Shown here one piece after another: positions 46,655-54,708 of a stretch of DNA of 64,000 nt. Every line of letters begins with the position of its first letter. Positions within the stretch are counted from its first letter, which is position 1. This DNA comes from Gammaproteobacteria bacterium. Its GTDB lineage: Bacteria; Pseudomonadota; Gammaproteobacteria; JAJPIJ01. The notes under the pieces are model-generated. The model did no database searches, was not told the DNA's origin, and worked only from the letters and a program-made list of their open reading frames with translations. The DNA is taken from positions 88,423 through 152,422 of the forward strand of contig JAJVIQ010000021.1 in assembly GCA_022071965.1 (NCBI GenBank), read 5' to 3'. The position numbers and the translations under genes are program-made.

Positions 46655-47791
46655 ATGGAACGCCGGCTGCCCATGACCCCGCTGGAAAAATACCGCCAGG
46701 ATCTGCAACGCGACGGCTTCATTGCCGACCGGACGCAGAGGCGTGCCGTAAAGCTCACCGAGCATCTCTTTCAGCAACTGCTGCAAGCGTCGGCAGCGGC
46801 CGGCACGGTGCCGCGCGCGGGCTGGCTGGATCGCCTGCTGCGCCGCCCGGCGCCAGCGGGAGCCAGCCGGGCGCCGCGCGGACTTTACTTGTGGGGCGGG
46901 GTTGGCCGCGGCAAGACCTACGTCGTCGACGCGTTCTACGAGTGCCTCCCGTTTCAGGAGAAGGCGCGGGCCCACTTCCATGGATTCATGCGTCGCGTAC
47001 ACCAGGAATTGCGAACGCTGGGCAGCGTACAGAATCCGCTCGATTCCCTCGCCGAACGAATCGCGCGCAATACCCGCGTGTTGTGCTTCGATGAATTTCA
47101 CGTCTCCGACATCACCGATGCGATGTTGCTGGGCAATCTGCTGCGTGCGCTGTTCGGGCGCGGCATCACCCTGGTCGCGACCTCGAACGAACAACCCGAT
47201 CGTCTCTATTGGGGCGGGTTGCAGCGCGAGCGCTTCCTGCCGGCGATCGAGGTGCTGAAGGCGCACACGGAGGTGTTTCATTTCGACGGTGAGACGGACT
47301 ACCGGCTGCGGGCGCTGGAGCGCGCGGAGATCTACCACACGCCGCTGGACGACGCGGCCAATGCCGGTCTCCTGCGCACCTTCGAATCGATCGCGCCCGA
47401 CACCGCCGTGCAGGGCGGCGCGATCGAGATCGAGGGCCGCGAGATCGCGACCATCCGCCGCGCCGACGGCGTGGTCTGGTTCGACTTCGACACGATCTGC
47501 GCCGGTCCGCGAGCAGTCGCGGACTATATCGAGATTGCGCGCCAGTATCAGACCGTGCTGGTCTCGAGCGTGCCGGTGGTGATGGCGCAGCAGGACGACG
47601 CCGCGAGGCGCTTCGTTCACCTGGTCGACGAATTCTACGATCGTAATGTCAAGCTCATCGTCTCCGCCGCCGCCCTGCCGAACGATCTCTACGGCGGCGA
47701 GCGCCTGGCCGCGATGTTCGCTCGCACGGCGAGCCGACTGCACGAGATGCAGTCCCACGAGTACCTCGCCCGCCCCCACATCTCCGACTGA
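46655..47791 (+). CDS. zapE: ZapE / AFG1-like ATPase
   Basis: The protein has 378 residues. It has Walker A at 81-88 (LYLWGGVGRGKTYVVDAF), Walker B in RVLCFDEFHVSD, and sensor 1 in LVATSNEQPDRLYWGGLQR. The family is ZapE in bacteria, which binds FtsZ and is needed for division under stress, and AFG1/LACE1 in mitochondria. ATG 46655 and ATG 46673 are both possible; the latter starts at MTPLEKYRQDL, closer to homologues. No terminator with a T-tract follows; a GC-rich inverted repeat is at 47941-47969. Confidence 0.94.
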   Translation: MERRLPMTPLEKYRQDLQRDGFIADRTQRRAVKLTEHLFQQLLQASAAAGTVPRAGWLDRLLRRPAPAGASRAPRGLYLWGGVGRGKTYVVDAFYECLPFQEKARAHFHGFMRRVHQELRTLGSVQNPLDSLAERIARNTRVLCFDEFHVSDITDAMLLGNLLRALFGRGITLVATSNEQPDRLYWGGLQRERFLPAIEVLKAHTEVFHFDGETDYRLRALERAEIYHTPLDDAANAGLLRTFESIAPDTAVQGGAIEIEGREIATIRRADGVVWFDFDTICAGPRAVADYIEIARQYQTVLVSSVPVVMAQQDDAARRFVHLVDEFYDRNVKLIVSAAALPNDLYGGERLAAMFARTASRLHEMQSHEYLARPHISD

Positions 47792-48173
47792 CTGCTGCAA
47801 CGCCCGACGGCTCGGCCTTGCGGCGCGGTGCCGCCCCGCGTGCATCGCCGCCGGAGCGATCGGAAATCACGGGTCGAGTCCACGAATCGGAGCAGCCGTA
47901 CAGGACCGGCGGAATTCCCGTGGCGTCCGCGCTCCATGGCGGCCGTGCCGGCGGGCGCACCGCACGGCCGGTTCAGGGTACCTTCAGGCGTGCTGTGGTG
48001 ACATAAGCACTACGAATCGGGGGATAATGATGGTCATCACAAAAAATCGCTCGTAGGATCATTGGATTATATTTGTGATTTGACTATCTTTATAGAAAAG
48101 CTATCTTATTTATTAAGTATCAAGTTCGAGTGTATTTTCACAGATGTAATTACGCGACGGCAAAGGCAATATA
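47792..48173. other. intergenic stretch ending in an AT-rich block
   Basis: The first 200 nt are GC-rich and hold an inverted repeat GGCCGTGC / GCACGGCC (47941-47948 and 47962-47969). From about 48030 to 48175 the composition drops sharply: in 48061-48120 only 12 of 60 bases are G or C. This block carries a promoter for the small gene at 48174. No coding frame is supported. Confidence 0.6.
48080..48107 (+). promoter_or_regulatory. sigma70-type promoter in the AT-rich block
   Basis: TTGACT (48080-48085), a 16-nt spacer and TATCTT (48102-48107). A short inverted repeat ATAG/CTAT overlaps the spacer and -10. Transcription would start near 48114 and leave about 60 nt of leader before the GTG at 48174. 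Confidence 0.5.
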
Positions 48174-48389
48174 GTGATAAATGTGCAACAGTGGCTGGAT
48201 GATACCCGGGTATCGGAGACGGATATCGTAAAGGTGCTGAGCAACCGTTTCGGCGACGGGGTCGTGTACCTGTCGAAAAACATGCCGCGCAAGGTCTACA
48301 ACCTGGCCGTGAAGCGCGGGTTCATCAGCGCCGACGGCTACATCACGCGCAAGGGGCGAACGCTGCTGGCGCAGTTTCACGGCAGTTGA
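48174..48389 (+). CDS. small protein of unknown function, 71 residues
   Basis: I do not recognise this protein. It starts at GTG 48174 with AAAGG seven nt upstream. The composition is mixed and protein-like: an acidic, helical N-terminal half (INVQQWLDDTRVSETDIVKV) and a basic C-terminal half (MPRKVYNLAVKRGFISADGY, then ITRKGRTLLAQF) that could be a small winged-helix or RNA-binding fold. It has no Cys, signal peptide or membrane segment. It sits alone behind an AT-rich promoter, and a candidate structured RNA with a strong terminator follows. Codon use is ordinary for this genome, so the AT-rich part is upstream DNA, not the gene. Confidence 0.6.
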   Translation: MINVQQWLDDTRVSETDIVKVLSNRFGDGVVYLSKNMPRKVYNLAVKRGFISADGYITRKGRTLLAQFHGS

Positions 48390-48409
48390 TGGTTCTATTC
48401 CGCCCGATG

Positions 48410-48535
48410 GCGCGCTGCTCCATGCGGCGCGGTGATCGGATCGAAATACGGGGGATTCATGTGGGCACGGTTTGACAGGACCTCCTCGTAGCCTGTCGCA
48501 AGTTTGGGGCTGCCATCGGCAGCCCCTTCCTTTTT
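48410..48535 (+). ncRNA. candidate structured RNA or 3' UTR with anti-Shine-Dalgarno loop
   Basis: Three hairpins follow the 71-codon gene. The first pairs CGCGC with GCGCG around 48410-48432. The second has stem GACAGG (48474-48479) / CCTGTC (48492-48497) and a 12-nt loop containing CCTCCTC, complementary to a Shine-Dalgarno sequence. The third is a perfect intrinsic terminator. This is the usual layout of a trans-acting sRNA. I found no separate promoter, so it may be processed from the message of the small gene. Confidence 0.4.
48506..48535 (+). terminator. strong intrinsic terminator
   Basis: A perfect 9-bp stem GGGGCTGCC / GGCAGCCCC around ATC is followed by TTCCTTTTT. It ends the transcript of the 71-codon gene or candidate RNA and isolates the EF-G paralogue downstream. 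Confidence 0.85.
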
Positions 48536-48578
48536 CCGCTCCGCAGCCGGAGTGCTTCGCGACTGCGGCGCGCTCACC

Positions 48579-48606
48579 TTGCCGCGCCAGCCGCGCCTCC
48601 TATACT
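48579..48606 (+). promoter_or_regulatory. sigma70-type promoter of the EF-G paralogue
   Basis: TTGCCG (48579-48584), a 16-nt spacer and TATACT (48601-48606). The leader of about 75 nt includes a GC-rich hairpin before the ribosome site. Confidence 0.55.
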
Positions 48607-48688
48607 GGAAAGGGTGGTGACACTCCGGCGCGCGCCGCCGCTTTGCGCGGCGCAATAACCATCAGAATCCAATGTGACGGAGGTGGAT

Positions 48689-50743
48689 ATGGCGACCTAC
48701 ACGACGGCGGACATCCGCAACATTGCCCTGGTGGGGGTTGCGGGGGGTGGCAAGACCACGTTGACGGAAGCCCTCGCATTTCGAACCGGCGGCATCAAAA
48801 CCATGGGGTCGGTCGAGAAGGGCACCACCCTTTCCGATTTCGACCCCCAGGAAAAGGCACTGCAGCACTCCCTTCACAGCAGCATCATCAGTCTCGATCA
48901 CCTCGGCAAGCACATCAACCTCATCGATACGCCCGGCTACCCGGACTTCATCGGCCGTGCGCTGGCCGTGCTGCCGGGGGTGGAGACCGTCGCGGTGGTG
49001 ATCAATCCTCAGGTCGGGGTGGACATGATCGCGCGCAAGATGATGGCATGGGCGGCGGAGCGCGGGCTCGACCGCCTCATCATCGTCAACCGCATGGATT
49101 CCGAGCACGTCGACCTCGCCGAGTGCCTCGAACAGATCCGCGATGCCTTCGGCGCGGAGTGCCTGCCGCTGAACCTTCCTGGCCGGGGCGGGGAGGACGT
49201 GGTGGACTGCTACTTCCGTCCCGATGACCGGCCGACGGCATTCTCCTCGGTGCAGGCGGCACATACCGCATTGGTAGACCAGGTGGTGGAGGTGGACGAG
49301 GAGCTGATGGCGATCTACCTGGAGCAGGGCGAGGAGCTGGAGCCGGAGCAGTTGCACGATCCGTTCGAAAAATCGTTGCGCGAGGGCCACCTGATCCCGG
49401 TCTGTTTCGCCTCGGCCCGCACCGGCGCCGGTGTGGACGAGCTGCTGGAGGTGTTCGCCCGGCTGATGCCCAACCCCATGGAGGGCAACCCGCCCACGTT
49501 TCTGAAGGGCGAAGGCAGTTCGGCCAAGGAACTGCACCTCAGCCCGGAGGCGGACGCGCACGCGCTGGCGCACGTCTTCAAGGTGAGCATCGATCCGTTC
49601 GTGGGGCGCGTCGGGGTCTTCCGCATTCACCAGGGCAAGGTCGCTCGCGACAGCCAGCTTTTCGTCAACGACGGGCGCAAGCCGTTCAAGGTCGCGCATC
49701 TGCTGCAGTTGCAGGGACGGGAGACGCGCGAGATCGGCATGGGGGTGCCCGGCGACATCTGCGCTGTGGCGAAGGTGGACGAACTGCATTTCGACGCGGT
49801 GCTGCACGATTCCCATGACGAGGATCACATACACCTGCGGCCGTTGCGGTTCCCCGAACCGATGCAGGGGATCGCCGTGCACGCCAAGAGCCGCGGCGAC
49901 GAGCAGAAGATCTCCGACGCCCTGCACAAGCTCGCGGCCGAGGACCCGAGCATGCGACTGGAGTACGACGCGCAGATCAACCAGACCGTAATAAGAGGTC
50001 TCGGCGACCTGCATACGCGTGTCCTGCTGGAGGACCTCAAGAACCGCTTTCATGTCGAGGTCGAGACCAGTCAACCGCGCATCGCCTACCGCGAGACGAT
50101 CACCGCCTTCGCCGAGGGTCATCACCGCCACAAGAAGCAGACCGGCGGGGCCGGCCAGTTCGGGGAGGTGTATCTGCGCGTGGAGCCGGTGCCCCGCGGC
50201 AGCGGATTCGAGTTCGTGGACGAGGTGGTGGGCGGCGCGATACCGCGGCAGTTCATCCCGGCGGTCGAAAAGGGGGTGCGGCAGGCGCTGCAAGAGGGGG
50301 TCATCGCCGGCTTCGCCATGCAGGACGTGCGGGTGGTCGTCACCGACGGCAAACACCACCCGGTCGATTCCAAGGAGGTCGCCTTCGCCACGGCCGGCCG
50401 CAAGGCGTTCATTGACGCGATCATGAAGGCGGGGCCCGTGATACTCGAGCCGATCGTCGACGTGCACATAACGGTCCCCAGTCAATGCATGGGCGACATC
50501 GCCGGGGACCTCTCCAGCCGGCGGGGGCGTGTGAACAGCACCGATACCGCCGGCAGCGGCATGACGACGATCGTCGGCCAGGCGCCGTTGGCCGAATTGA
50601 ACGGATACCAGTCGAGGCTGAAATCGGTGACCGGGGGCACCGGTTCCTACACGGTGAACCTCAGTCACTACGACCCCGTTCCCGGGCGCGTTCAGCAGCA
50701 GCTCATCGCCGAGTACCGGCCGAAGGGCGAGAGCGAGGACTAG
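48689..50743 (+). CDS. fusA2: elongation factor G-like GTPase (EF-G2 / FusA2 type)
   Basis: The protein has 684 residues with the five-domain EF-G layout. The G domain has P-loop VGVAGGGKTTLTEAL in place of the usual GHVDAGKTT, the G3 motif LIDTPGYPDF, and an N-R-M-D in place of NKxD (IVNRMDSEHVD). This is the FusA2 paralogue pattern. Domain IV has GGAGQFGEVYLRVEP. It is probably not the main translocase; paralogues act in ribosome rescue or stress, with varied GTPase activity. ATG 48689 was chosen because GGAGG (48679-48683) lies five nt upstream; a GTG at 48674 would put that site inside the gene. It stands alone, away from rpsL/rpsG/tufA. Confidence 0.93.
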   Translation: MATYTTADIRNIALVGVAGGGKTTLTEALAFRTGGIKTMGSVEKGTTLSDFDPQEKALQHSLHSSIISLDHLGKHINLIDTPGYPDFIGRALAVLPGVETVAVVINPQVGVDMIARKMMAWAAERGLDRLIIVNRMDSEHVDLAECLEQIRDAFGAECLPLNLPGRGGEDVVDCYFRPDDRPTAFSSVQAAHTALVDQVVEVDEELMAIYLEQGEELEPEQLHDPFEKSLREGHLIPVCFASARTGAGVDELLEVFARLMPNPMEGNPPTFLKGEGSSAKELHLSPEADAHALAHVFKVSIDPFVGRVGVFRIHQGKVARDSQLFVNDGRKPFKVAHLLQLQGRETREIGMGVPGDICAVAKVDELHFDAVLHDSHDEDHIHLRPLRFPEPMQGIAVHAKSRGDEQKISDALHKLAAEDPSMRLEYDAQINQTVIRGLGDLHTRVLLEDLKNRFHVEVETSQPRIAYRETITAFAEGHHRHKKQTGGAGQFGEVYLRVEPVPRGSGFEFVDEVVGGAIPRQFIPAVEKGVRQALQEGVIAGFAMQDVRVVVTDGKHHPVDSKEVAFATAGRKAFIDAIMKAGPVILEPIVDVHITVPSQCMGDIAGDLSSRRGRVNSTDTAGSGMTTIVGQAPLAELNGYQSRLKSVTGGTGSYTVNLSHYDPVPGRVQQQLIAEYRPKGESED

Positions 50744-50775
50744 TCCGCAATCCCATCGCGGCGGGTACCCAAATT

Positions 50776-50800
50776 CCGCTCTAGCATATGGTTAGAGCGG
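50776..50800 (+). terminator. hairpin after the EF-G paralogue
   Basis: CCGCTCTA (50776-50783) and TAGAGCGG (50793-50800) form an 8-bp stem with a 9-nt loop, 32 nt after the stop codon, followed by a T-rich GGTTCTTTATTT. It may be the terminator of the EF-G gene or an operator for the reductase downstream. Confidence 0.45.
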
Positions 50801-50875
50801 ACCGGTTCTTTATTTACCAGGGTCAGCTTTGTTATGGTGACAACCCCCTGAATCCGAGGCGGATGCGGCCTGCTC

Positions 50876-52561
50876 ATGTACCGGTACGACCATTTCGACC
50901 AGATCATCGTCAACGAACGGGTTCAGCAGTTTCGGGACCAGACGCGGCGATTCCTCGCCGGCGAGCTGACCGACGACGAGTTCCGTCCGCTGCGCCTGCG
51001 CAACGGCCTTTACATCCAGCGCTATGCCCCCATGCTGCGGGTGGCCGTCCCTTACGGCCTGCTGCGTTCGGATCAGATGCGCATGCTCGCCTACATCGCC
51101 CGCCGGTACGACCGGAATTACGGCCACTTCTCGACCCGCCAGAACATCCAGTACAACTGGCCCCGGCTCGAGGACGTCCCGGACATCCTGGCGCATCTTG
51201 CAAGCGTGCAGATGCACTCCATCCAGACGAGCGGGAATTGCGTGCGCAACATCACCGCCGATCACCTGGCCGGCGTGGCCACCGACGAAATCGAGGATCC
51301 GCGGCCGTACTGCGAGATCATGCGGCAGTGGTCGACGTTTCATCCGGAGTTCAACTGGCTGCCGCGCAAGTTCAAGATCGGAGTGAGTGGTGCCCTCGCC
51401 GATCGCGCCGCCGTGCAGTGGCACGACATCGGCCTGTACCTGGTGCGAAACGATCAGGGGGAGGTGGGCTTCAAGGTGCTCGTCGGCGGCGGCATGGGGC
51501 GCATGCCGATGGTTGCCGTGGTCATACGCGAGTTTCTCGAGAAGAAATATCTGTTTTCCTATCTCGAGGCGATACTTCGCATCTACAACCTGGAGGGGCG
51601 CCGCGACAACATCCACCGGGCGCGCATCAAGGTACTGGTGAAATCCCTTGGTGCGGAAAAGTTCCGCGAGAAGGTGGAGGCGGAGTGGCTGCGAACCCGC
51701 GACCGCCTGATCCTCGATGAAAAGGAGGTCGAGCGGGTCAAGGCCTTTTTCACCCCTCCCGCCTACGATCGCTCGGCCGTGGACGACAAGACGCTGGAAC
51801 GCCACATCGCCGCCGACCCGGCATTCGCGACCTGGGTCAAGCGCAACACTCGCGCGCACAGGGTTTCCGGATACCGCGTCGCGTTCGTGTCGCTGAAGCC
51901 GCCGGGCGTCGCGCCGGGGGATATCACCTCCGAGCAGCTCGACGCGGTCGCCGACATGGCCGACAGGTACAGCTTCGGCCAGGTCCGCAGCACCCACGAT
52001 CAGAATCTGCTGTTTGCCGACGTGCATCAGGCGCATCTGTACGCGTTGTGGAACGATCTCAAACGCCACAATCTCGCCACGCCGAACATCGGCACGCTGA
52101 CCGACATGATCTGCTGCCCGGGCCTGGATTTCTGCTCGCTGGCCAATGCCAGCTCTATCTCCATCGCGAAGCAGATCAACGATCGCTTCACGGATCTGGA
52201 CTATCTGTACGACCTGGGCGAGATCCAGTTGAAGATGTCGGGCTGCATGAACGCTTGCGGCCATCATCATGCCGGCCACATCGGCATCCTCGGCGTGGAC
52301 AAGGACGGCGTGGAGTTCTATCAGATCCAGCTCGGCGGTTCCCCCGGCAATGACGCGGCCGAGGGCGAACGCATCGGTCCATCCCTGGGCAAGGGCGAGG
52401 TGGCCACCGCGATAGCCAGGATCCTCGATGTCTTCGTCGAGCAGCGCGACGGCGACGAGCTGTTCGTCGACTGCGTGCGCCGGATCGGGATCGAACCATT
52501 CAAGGCGCGCGTCTACGCGGGCGTCGAGAGCAAGAAGGTGCGCGCATATGCGCATAATTGA
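50876..52561 (+). CDS. siroheme nitrite/sulfite reductase hemoprotein (CysI/NirA type)
   Basis: The protein has 561 residues with the duplicated ferredoxin-like and siroheme half-domains. The [4Fe-4S]-siroheme ligands are Cys414-x5-Cys420 (CPGLDFCSLA) and Cys457-x3-Cys461 (CMNACGHHHAG). STRQNIQYNWP and TSGNCVRNITADHLAG are the substrate-side blocks. It makes a six-electron reduction of sulfite to sulfide, or nitrite to ammonia. The following DUF934 gene is usual in assimilatory sulfate-reduction clusters, which favours sulfite. No cysJ or cysH is in this window. Its end overlaps the next gene by 14 nt. Confidence 0.92.
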   Translation: MYRYDHFDQIIVNERVQQFRDQTRRFLAGELTDDEFRPLRLRNGLYIQRYAPMLRVAVPYGLLRSDQMRMLAYIARRYDRNYGHFSTRQNIQYNWPRLEDVPDILAHLASVQMHSIQTSGNCVRNITADHLAGVATDEIEDPRPYCEIMRQWSTFHPEFNWLPRKFKIGVSGALADRAAVQWHDIGLYLVRNDQGEVGFKVLVGGGMGRMPMVAVVIREFLEKKYLFSYLEAILRIYNLEGRRDNIHRARIKVLVKSLGAEKFREKVEAEWLRTRDRLILDEKEVERVKAFFTPPAYDRSAVDDKTLERHIAADPAFATWVKRNTRAHRVSGYRVAFVSLKPPGVAPGDITSEQLDAVADMADRYSFGQVRSTHDQNLLFADVHQAHLYALWNDLKRHNLATPNIGTLTDMICCPGLDFCSLANASSISIAKQINDRFTDLDYLYDLGEIQLKMSGCMNACGHHHAGHIGILGVDKDGVEFYQIQLGGSPGNDAAEGERIGPSLGKGEVATAIARILDVFVEQRDGDELFVDCVRRIGIEPFKARVYAGVESKKVRAYAHN

Positions 52562-53036
52562 CAAGCAGTTGCAGATGGTCGATGACGATTGGGAGATCGC
52601 CGATGAGGACGCCGACCTGTCCGCCCATGCCGACGTCATCGTTTCCGCTGCGCACTGGCAGAAGGAGCGCGACGCGCTGAGCACGCGTGCCGGGCGCCTG
52701 GGATTGAAGATTGGCGGCGATACGCCGCTGGAGGGCATTGCGCCCGATCTCGATCGATTCGCGCTCGTTGCGCTGGAGTTTTCGAAATTCTCCGATGGCC
52801 GCTGCTTTTCGCAGGCGCGCCTGCTGCGCGAGAAGTACGGCTATGGCGGTGAGCTGAGGGCGGTGGGCGATGTCGTGCGCGACACGATCGATTTCATGCG
52901 CCGCTGCGGCATCGACAGCTTCGCCTTGCGCCCCGACAAGGATGCCGAGGACGCGCTCAGGGCCTTCAAGGAGCTCTCCGTGCGTTACCAGACCGCCGTC
53001 GACGGCGCGGTGCCCGTCTATCGGCAGCGCCGCTGA
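52548..53036 (+). CDS. DUF934 protein, associated with sulfite reduction
   Basis: The protein has 162 residues. It matches the DUF934 family by length and by segments FSKFSDGRCFSQARLLREKY and VGDVVRDTIDFMRRCGIDSF. Family members are found next to CysI-type reductases and are thought to help sulfite reduction, but the activity is not known. The ATG at 52548 lies within the last codons of the reductase gene (14-nt overlap), so they are translated together. It ends convergent with pyruvate kinase; the 131-nt gap is GC-rich without a clear terminator. Confidence 0.88.
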   Translation: MRIIDKQLQMVDDDWEIADEDADLSAHADVIVSAAHWQKERDALSTRAGRLGLKIGGDTPLEGIAPDLDRFALVALEFSKFSDGRCFSQARLLREKYGYGGELRAVGDVVRDTIDFMRRCGIDSFALRPDKDAEDALRAFKELSVRYQTAVDGAVPVYRQRR

Positions 53037-53167
53037 GACAACCGGCAGCGGCTCGCGGCGCGCCGGGGAGCCGGCGTTCGGCGCTGCCGTCCGCCCGGCA
53101 ATCCCGCCGGCCCCCTGCGGTGGCGCGCGGCGTCAGGGGTCCGAACAGTCCCCCCGTGAGCCATGAG

Positions 53168-54622
53168 CTAGACGATCAGCATGGTGATGGAGGGAGTGTT
53201 CACCACCGGATCGCTGTGGAAGCCGCGTACCAGCAGGATGTACTCGCCGTTCCCCGCGAGCTCGTGCTCGCGCGCGATACGCCGGGCGACCTGATTGGGG
53301 TTGGTGGCGCCGACCTCGGCGTCCACGACGGGCAGCATGCCCCACATCAGGCTCATGCGGTTCGCCACCCGCGGGAATGGAGTCACGCCGACGATGGATG
53401 CAGTCGGTCGCCGGGCGGTGACCGTGACTGCCGATCGGCCCGATTGCGAAATGACGATGATCGCCTTCGCCTCCAGGTCGTGGGCCAGCTGCGAGGCGGC
53501 CTCGGCGACCGCATCTCCGAATCGCTTCGGATCGGCGTGCGGATGGCGGCTCCCGATCGACCCCCACTGTCGGCGACGCAGGTGATAGGCCTCGGTCTGT
53601 CGCACGATGCGCACCATCATCTCCACCGTCTCCACCGGGAACCGCCCGGCCGCCGTCTCGCCCGAGAGCATGACCGCGTCGGCGCCCGAGGCCACCGCGT
53701 GGGAAACGTCGCTGACCTCCGCCCGCGTCGGCCGCGCGCTGTCGATCATCGATTCGAGCATCTGGGTGGCGACGATCACCGGGCGTGCAAGGGCACGCGC
53801 CCGGGCGATGAGTTCGGTCTGCGCCAGCGGCACCTGTTCCAGGTTGAGCTCCACGCCTAGATCGCCGCGCGCGACCATGATCGCGTCCGCGGCCTCGATG
53901 ATGGCGCTGGCGTTCCGCAGCGCCTCGGGCCGCTCGATCTTGGCGATGATGCCCGCCTCGCCGCCCTCCCCGGCGATGAGGTCGCGCAGCGCGTGAACGT
54001 CTTCGGGGGCGCGGACAAAGGACAGCGCAATGAAATCGACGCCCAGCGCCAGGGCGAAAGCGGCATCCGCGCGATCCTTCTCGGTCAGGGACGGCGCCGA
54101 GACATTGACGCCGGGCAGATTGATGCCCTTGTGATCCCTCAGCGTTCCACCGTGTATGACCTTGCACCGGATCTCGGTGCCGTCCACCTGCTCGACACGC
54201 AGTTCCAGCGCGCCATCATCGAGCATGATGCGATCGCCGGGGGCAACGTCATGCGCGAGCGATTCGTATTGGGACGGCACGAGGCCCGATTCACCGATCA
54301 CGTCCCGGGTGGTGACGGTGATGCAGGAGCCGGCGTCAAGGCGGATCTGCCCGCCGGCGAACCGGCCGGTGCGGATCTTCGGTCCGCACAGATCGGCGAA
54401 CACCGCGATGTGCTGCCCGAGTCCGGCGGCAACCGAGCGCACGGTCTCGTAGCGCATGCGATGCGCGGCGTGATCCCCGTGCGACATGTTCAGGCGTATG
54501 ACGTTTGCGCCGGCACATAACAGCCGGGTAATCGTCTCGCGGTCGGAGGAGGAGGGGCCAAGGGTTGCCACGATCTTGGTGCGGCGATGCTTCAGCAGGT
54601 CGATATTCGTAGTGATGCTCAC
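53168..54622 (-). CDS. pyk: pyruvate kinase
   Basis: The protein has 484 residues. The TIM barrel has RRTKIVATLGPSSSD, VIRLNMSHGDHAAH, the catalytic Lys in GIIAKIERPEAL and the metal-binding MVARGDLGVEL; the C-terminal domain has AIIVISQSGRSA. It converts PEP and ADP to pyruvate and ATP at the end of glycolysis. The start is GTG at 54622. It is a monocistronic-looking gene 86 nt downstream of lon on the same strand, with TAGAAT at 54658-54663 as a possible -10. No other glycolytic gene is adjacent. Confidence 0.96.
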   Translation of the reverse strand: MSITTNIDLLKHRRTKIVATLGPSSSDRETITRLLCAGANVIRLNMSHGDHAAHRMRYETVRSVAAGLGQHIAVFADLCGPKIRTGRFAGGQIRLDAGSCITVTTRDVIGESGLVPSQYESLAHDVAPGDRIMLDDGALELRVEQVDGTEIRCKVIHGGTLRDHKGINLPGVNVSAPSLTEKDRADAAFALALGVDFIALSFVRAPEDVHALRDLIAGEGGEAGIIAKIERPEALRNASAIIEAADAIMVARGDLGVELNLEQVPLAQTELIARARALARPVIVATQMLESMIDSARPTRAEVSDVSHAVASGADAVMLSGETAAGRFPVETVEMMVRIVRQTEAYHLRRRQWGSIGSRHPHADPKRFGDAVAEAASQLAHDLEAKAIIVISQSGRSAVTVTARRPTASIVGVTPFPRVANRMSLMWGMLPVVDAEVGATNPNQVARRIAREHELAGNGEYILLVRGFHSDPVVNTPSITMLIV

Positions 54623-54708
54623 GCGGTCGGCCCCCGTGGGTTGCGCAGGTTTCGGGGATTCTAACCGGCGGCGCGGGTTCGCGCGGAATGATCGACGGGG
54701 CGGCGCGG

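Noticed and set aside
48674..48688. GTG start five codons upstream for the EF-G paralogue
   Set aside because: The strong GGAGG at 48679-48683 would then be inside the gene, while it is ideally placed for ATG 48689.
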